The translations under genes were made by a program, and so were the position numbers. The notes under the pieces were generated by a model. It saw only the letters and a list, made by a program, of their open reading frames with translations. It searched no databases and had not been told where the DNA came from. Positions 61,316 through 64,000 of a stretch of 64,000 nucleotides of DNA are shown piece by piece. Positions within the stretch are counted from its first letter, which is position 1. The number at the start of each line of letters is the position of its first letter. Origin of the DNA: Lewinellaceae bacterium (lineage in GTDB: Bacteria > Bacteroidota > Bacteroidia > Chitinophagales > Saprospiraceae); the NCBI GenBank assembly GCA_020636105.1, contig JACJYL010000001.1:4231001-4295000 (forward strand), read 5' to 3'.

Positions 61316-61341
61316 AATTTAAAATTTAAAATTTAAAATTA
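61316..61341. repeat. 7-bp AT-rich tandem repeat
   Basis: AAAATTT is repeated about three and a half times (61316-61341) directly after the 3' end of the methyltransferase gene on the minus strand. It may be a simple-sequence tract without function. Confidence 0.5.
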
Positions 61342-61350
61342 TTAGGAATT

Positions 61351-62283
61351 CTATGTTTCGACAACATTAGAAATTAAAAGACAATGACTTATGGCCAGTT
61401 GATCTGGGGATATTTTATTAAATTTTTCATGGATCCGGATGGATTTAAGCAATTCCGGATTTCCTTTTCGGGTGGTAATTTCCAGTAAATTCAGGTTAAG
61501 ATTTTCATAAAGACTTTTATAATCGGTTAGTCGCCATCTATTTTGTGGTTGAACATCGTTATCAATTAAGGCCCACTTTTTATCAGAAAATTTAAGGAAG
61601 TTGTATATGCTGATTGATTTATCGAAATGGGCGAAATGATCGGACATATCCACGAAATGGGACATAATGCCCTCTGGTTTGACCACCCGTTTGAATTCGG
61701 TTAATAAACCGGTCAGTACTTCTGGATAAACGTGTTCAAAGGTATTATTGGAGTGTACCAGGTTTATGGTGTTATCCTCTAAAGGCAGGTTTCTGGCATC
61801 TCCGACAGTATAAACGATATTAAGCTTTGCCAGCATTTGTTCGAAGGTCAATTGACCGGCATTATTTTGCACGTCCTTCAGGAGATCAAAGCGATGGGGG
61901 AGGGGAGGAAAGAATTTATTGATTTCTCCTTTGGCCTGATAGTGAAGGAACATCTCAAGGGTGGCGCAAAGTTTTTCTTTATCGCAGAGTGGGCTGATAT
62001 CCAGGGTATGGATTTTTGCTGCACCCGCCAGGAACATACTTATGGGTACGACGGGGTACCATCCTGTTCCCAGTTCCAGGGTAACTTTATCGTTAACAGA
62101 GGAGATATACTTTTGGCAGGCATCAATATGTTCCTTAGCGTGTTGGAGACGATCCTGGAAGTATTCGTCGGAAAGGAAAACCCCCTTGGTGATGTATTTC
62201 TGAAAAAAATAGTTGATATTATGCCGGAAGGGCAGGAAAGAAATACCTTTTTGAACAACGGCCTTAAGTATCCATTTTTTCAT
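61351..62283 (-). CDS. SAM-dependent methyltransferase
   Basis: This 310-residue protein has a class I methyltransferase fold: motif I LELGTGWYPVVPI (about 69-81), a later IVYTVGDARNLPLEDNTINLVHS (motifs II-III, with the usual acidic residues) and FKRVVKPEGIMSHFVD (motif IV-like). The N-terminal 60 residues are helical and basic. The substrate is unknown. It precedes the rRNA operon end on the same strand, 29 bp past the terminator. Confidence 0.82.
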   Translation of the reverse strand: MKKWILKAVVQKGISFLPFRHNINYFFQKYITKGVFLSDEYFQDRLQHAKEHIDACQKYISSVNDKVTLELGTGWYPVVPISMFLAGAAKIHTLDISPLCDKEKLCATLEMFLHYQAKGEINKFFPPLPHRFDLLKDVQNNAGQLTFEQMLAKLNIVYTVGDARNLPLEDNTINLVHSNNTFEHVYPEVLTGLLTEFKRVVKPEGIMSHFVDMSDHFAHFDKSISIYNFLKFSDKKWALIDNDVQPQNRWRLTDYKSLYENLNLNLLEITTRKGNPELLKSIRIHEKFNKISPDQLAISHCLLISNVVET

Positions 62284-62311
62284 CTTAGCAGGATGTGCAG
62301 GGTATAAATAA

Positions 62312-62347
62312 CAAGAGCCTTGCAGAATAACTTATGCAAGGCTCTTG
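62312..62347 (-). terminator. Terminator of the rRNA operon
   Basis: CAAGAGCCTTGC (62312-62323) and GCAAGGCTCTTG (62336-62347) form a perfect 12-bp stem with a 12-base loop. On the minus strand a T-rich stretch follows. It lies 13 bases past the 3' end of 5S rRNA. Confidence 0.85.
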
Positions 62348-62360
62348 AGAAGAAAAAAAG

Positions 62361-62468
<108 letters not shown>

Positions 62469-62587
62469 AAATCTTTATCACCGGCGAAAAGGCCGGGACA
62501 TTATATTTTTTGAATGATCAAAGATCATGACAATTGACAGGTGAGATTAATAAAGCTACTAAAGAGCTTTTAGTGAAAAATTTACGA

Positions 62588-64000
<1,413 letters not shown>

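Overview
The window comes from a chromosome of the phylum Bacteroidota, most likely the Saprospiria (Lewinella/Haliscomenobacter-like). Pointers seen in the sequence are promoters of the TTG-N19/20-TAnnTTTG type, a cargo protein with a type IX secretion sorting domain, TonB receptor/DUF4249 lipoprotein pairs, an arginine pathway using an N-acylornithine carbamoyltransferase, a full Na+-NQR operon, and rRNA genes at the right edge. The class-level placement is inference; the phylum is well supported.

Layout. 1-3840: the 3' end of a helicase/nuclease, a PlsC-like acyltransferase and proA-proB. 4258-13023: a promoter followed by a block of envelope genes: a secreted protein of unknown function, a TonB receptor with STN and carboxypeptidase-regulatory domains, two DUF4249 lipoproteins separated by a macroglobulin-like/plug-like protein, and a T9SS cargo protein. 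13159-20801: a short-chain dehydrogenase beside a steroid 5-alpha-reductase-like membrane enzyme, a RidA protein, rsgA, an EAD11-domain protein of unknown function, VOC and cupin proteins, two tandem secreted paralogues, a DMT-family protein and a GNAT. 20904-25738: a tripartite ABC/HlyD/TolC export operon with a thioesterase gene inside it; the ATPase has lost several hallmark residues. 25755-29708: DUF1801, a PH-domain protein, an Rrf2 regulator with a repeated candidate operator, a beta-barrel protein, a diheme cytochrome c and a VOC protein.

29785-38118: the arginine operon GNAT-argG-argC-argD-argF'-argB-argE-argH, tightly packed. A consensus promoter precedes it, and between promoter and first gene lies a 38-codon frame whose last 12 codons include five arginines, followed by hairpins and a T-run: a candidate arginine leader peptide and attenuator. 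The carbamoyltransferase has Gln at the position (90) that separates succinylornithine (Pro) from acetylornithine (Glu) enzymes.

38142-45000: a DinB-cupin fusion, an NhaC antiporter, a coiled-coil membrane protein, a DUF2442 protein, an antitoxin/PIN toxin pair with its own promoter and candidate operator, and a lipoprotein. 45046-51526: nqrABCDEF, from a TATCTTTG promoter to a strong terminator; NqrA carries an extra N-terminal signal peptide plus membrane helix. 51628-61350: a CWC/DUF5522 protein, tRNA-Thr(CGT), three tandem Uma2 genes that differ mainly in one 22-residue patch, lpxD, polA, a DUF3078 protein, a mechanosensitive-channel-like protein and an ECF sigma factor. 61351-64000: a methyltransferase, then the 3' part of an rRNA operon on the minus strand (5S and about half of 23S).

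The best candidates for something not described before are the arginine leader, the three-gene Uma2 array with its variable patch, the EAD11 protein with its HEATRGC/CxxC C-terminal domain, and the Rrf2 operator pair. No CRISPR array, phage or intact insertion sequence was seen.
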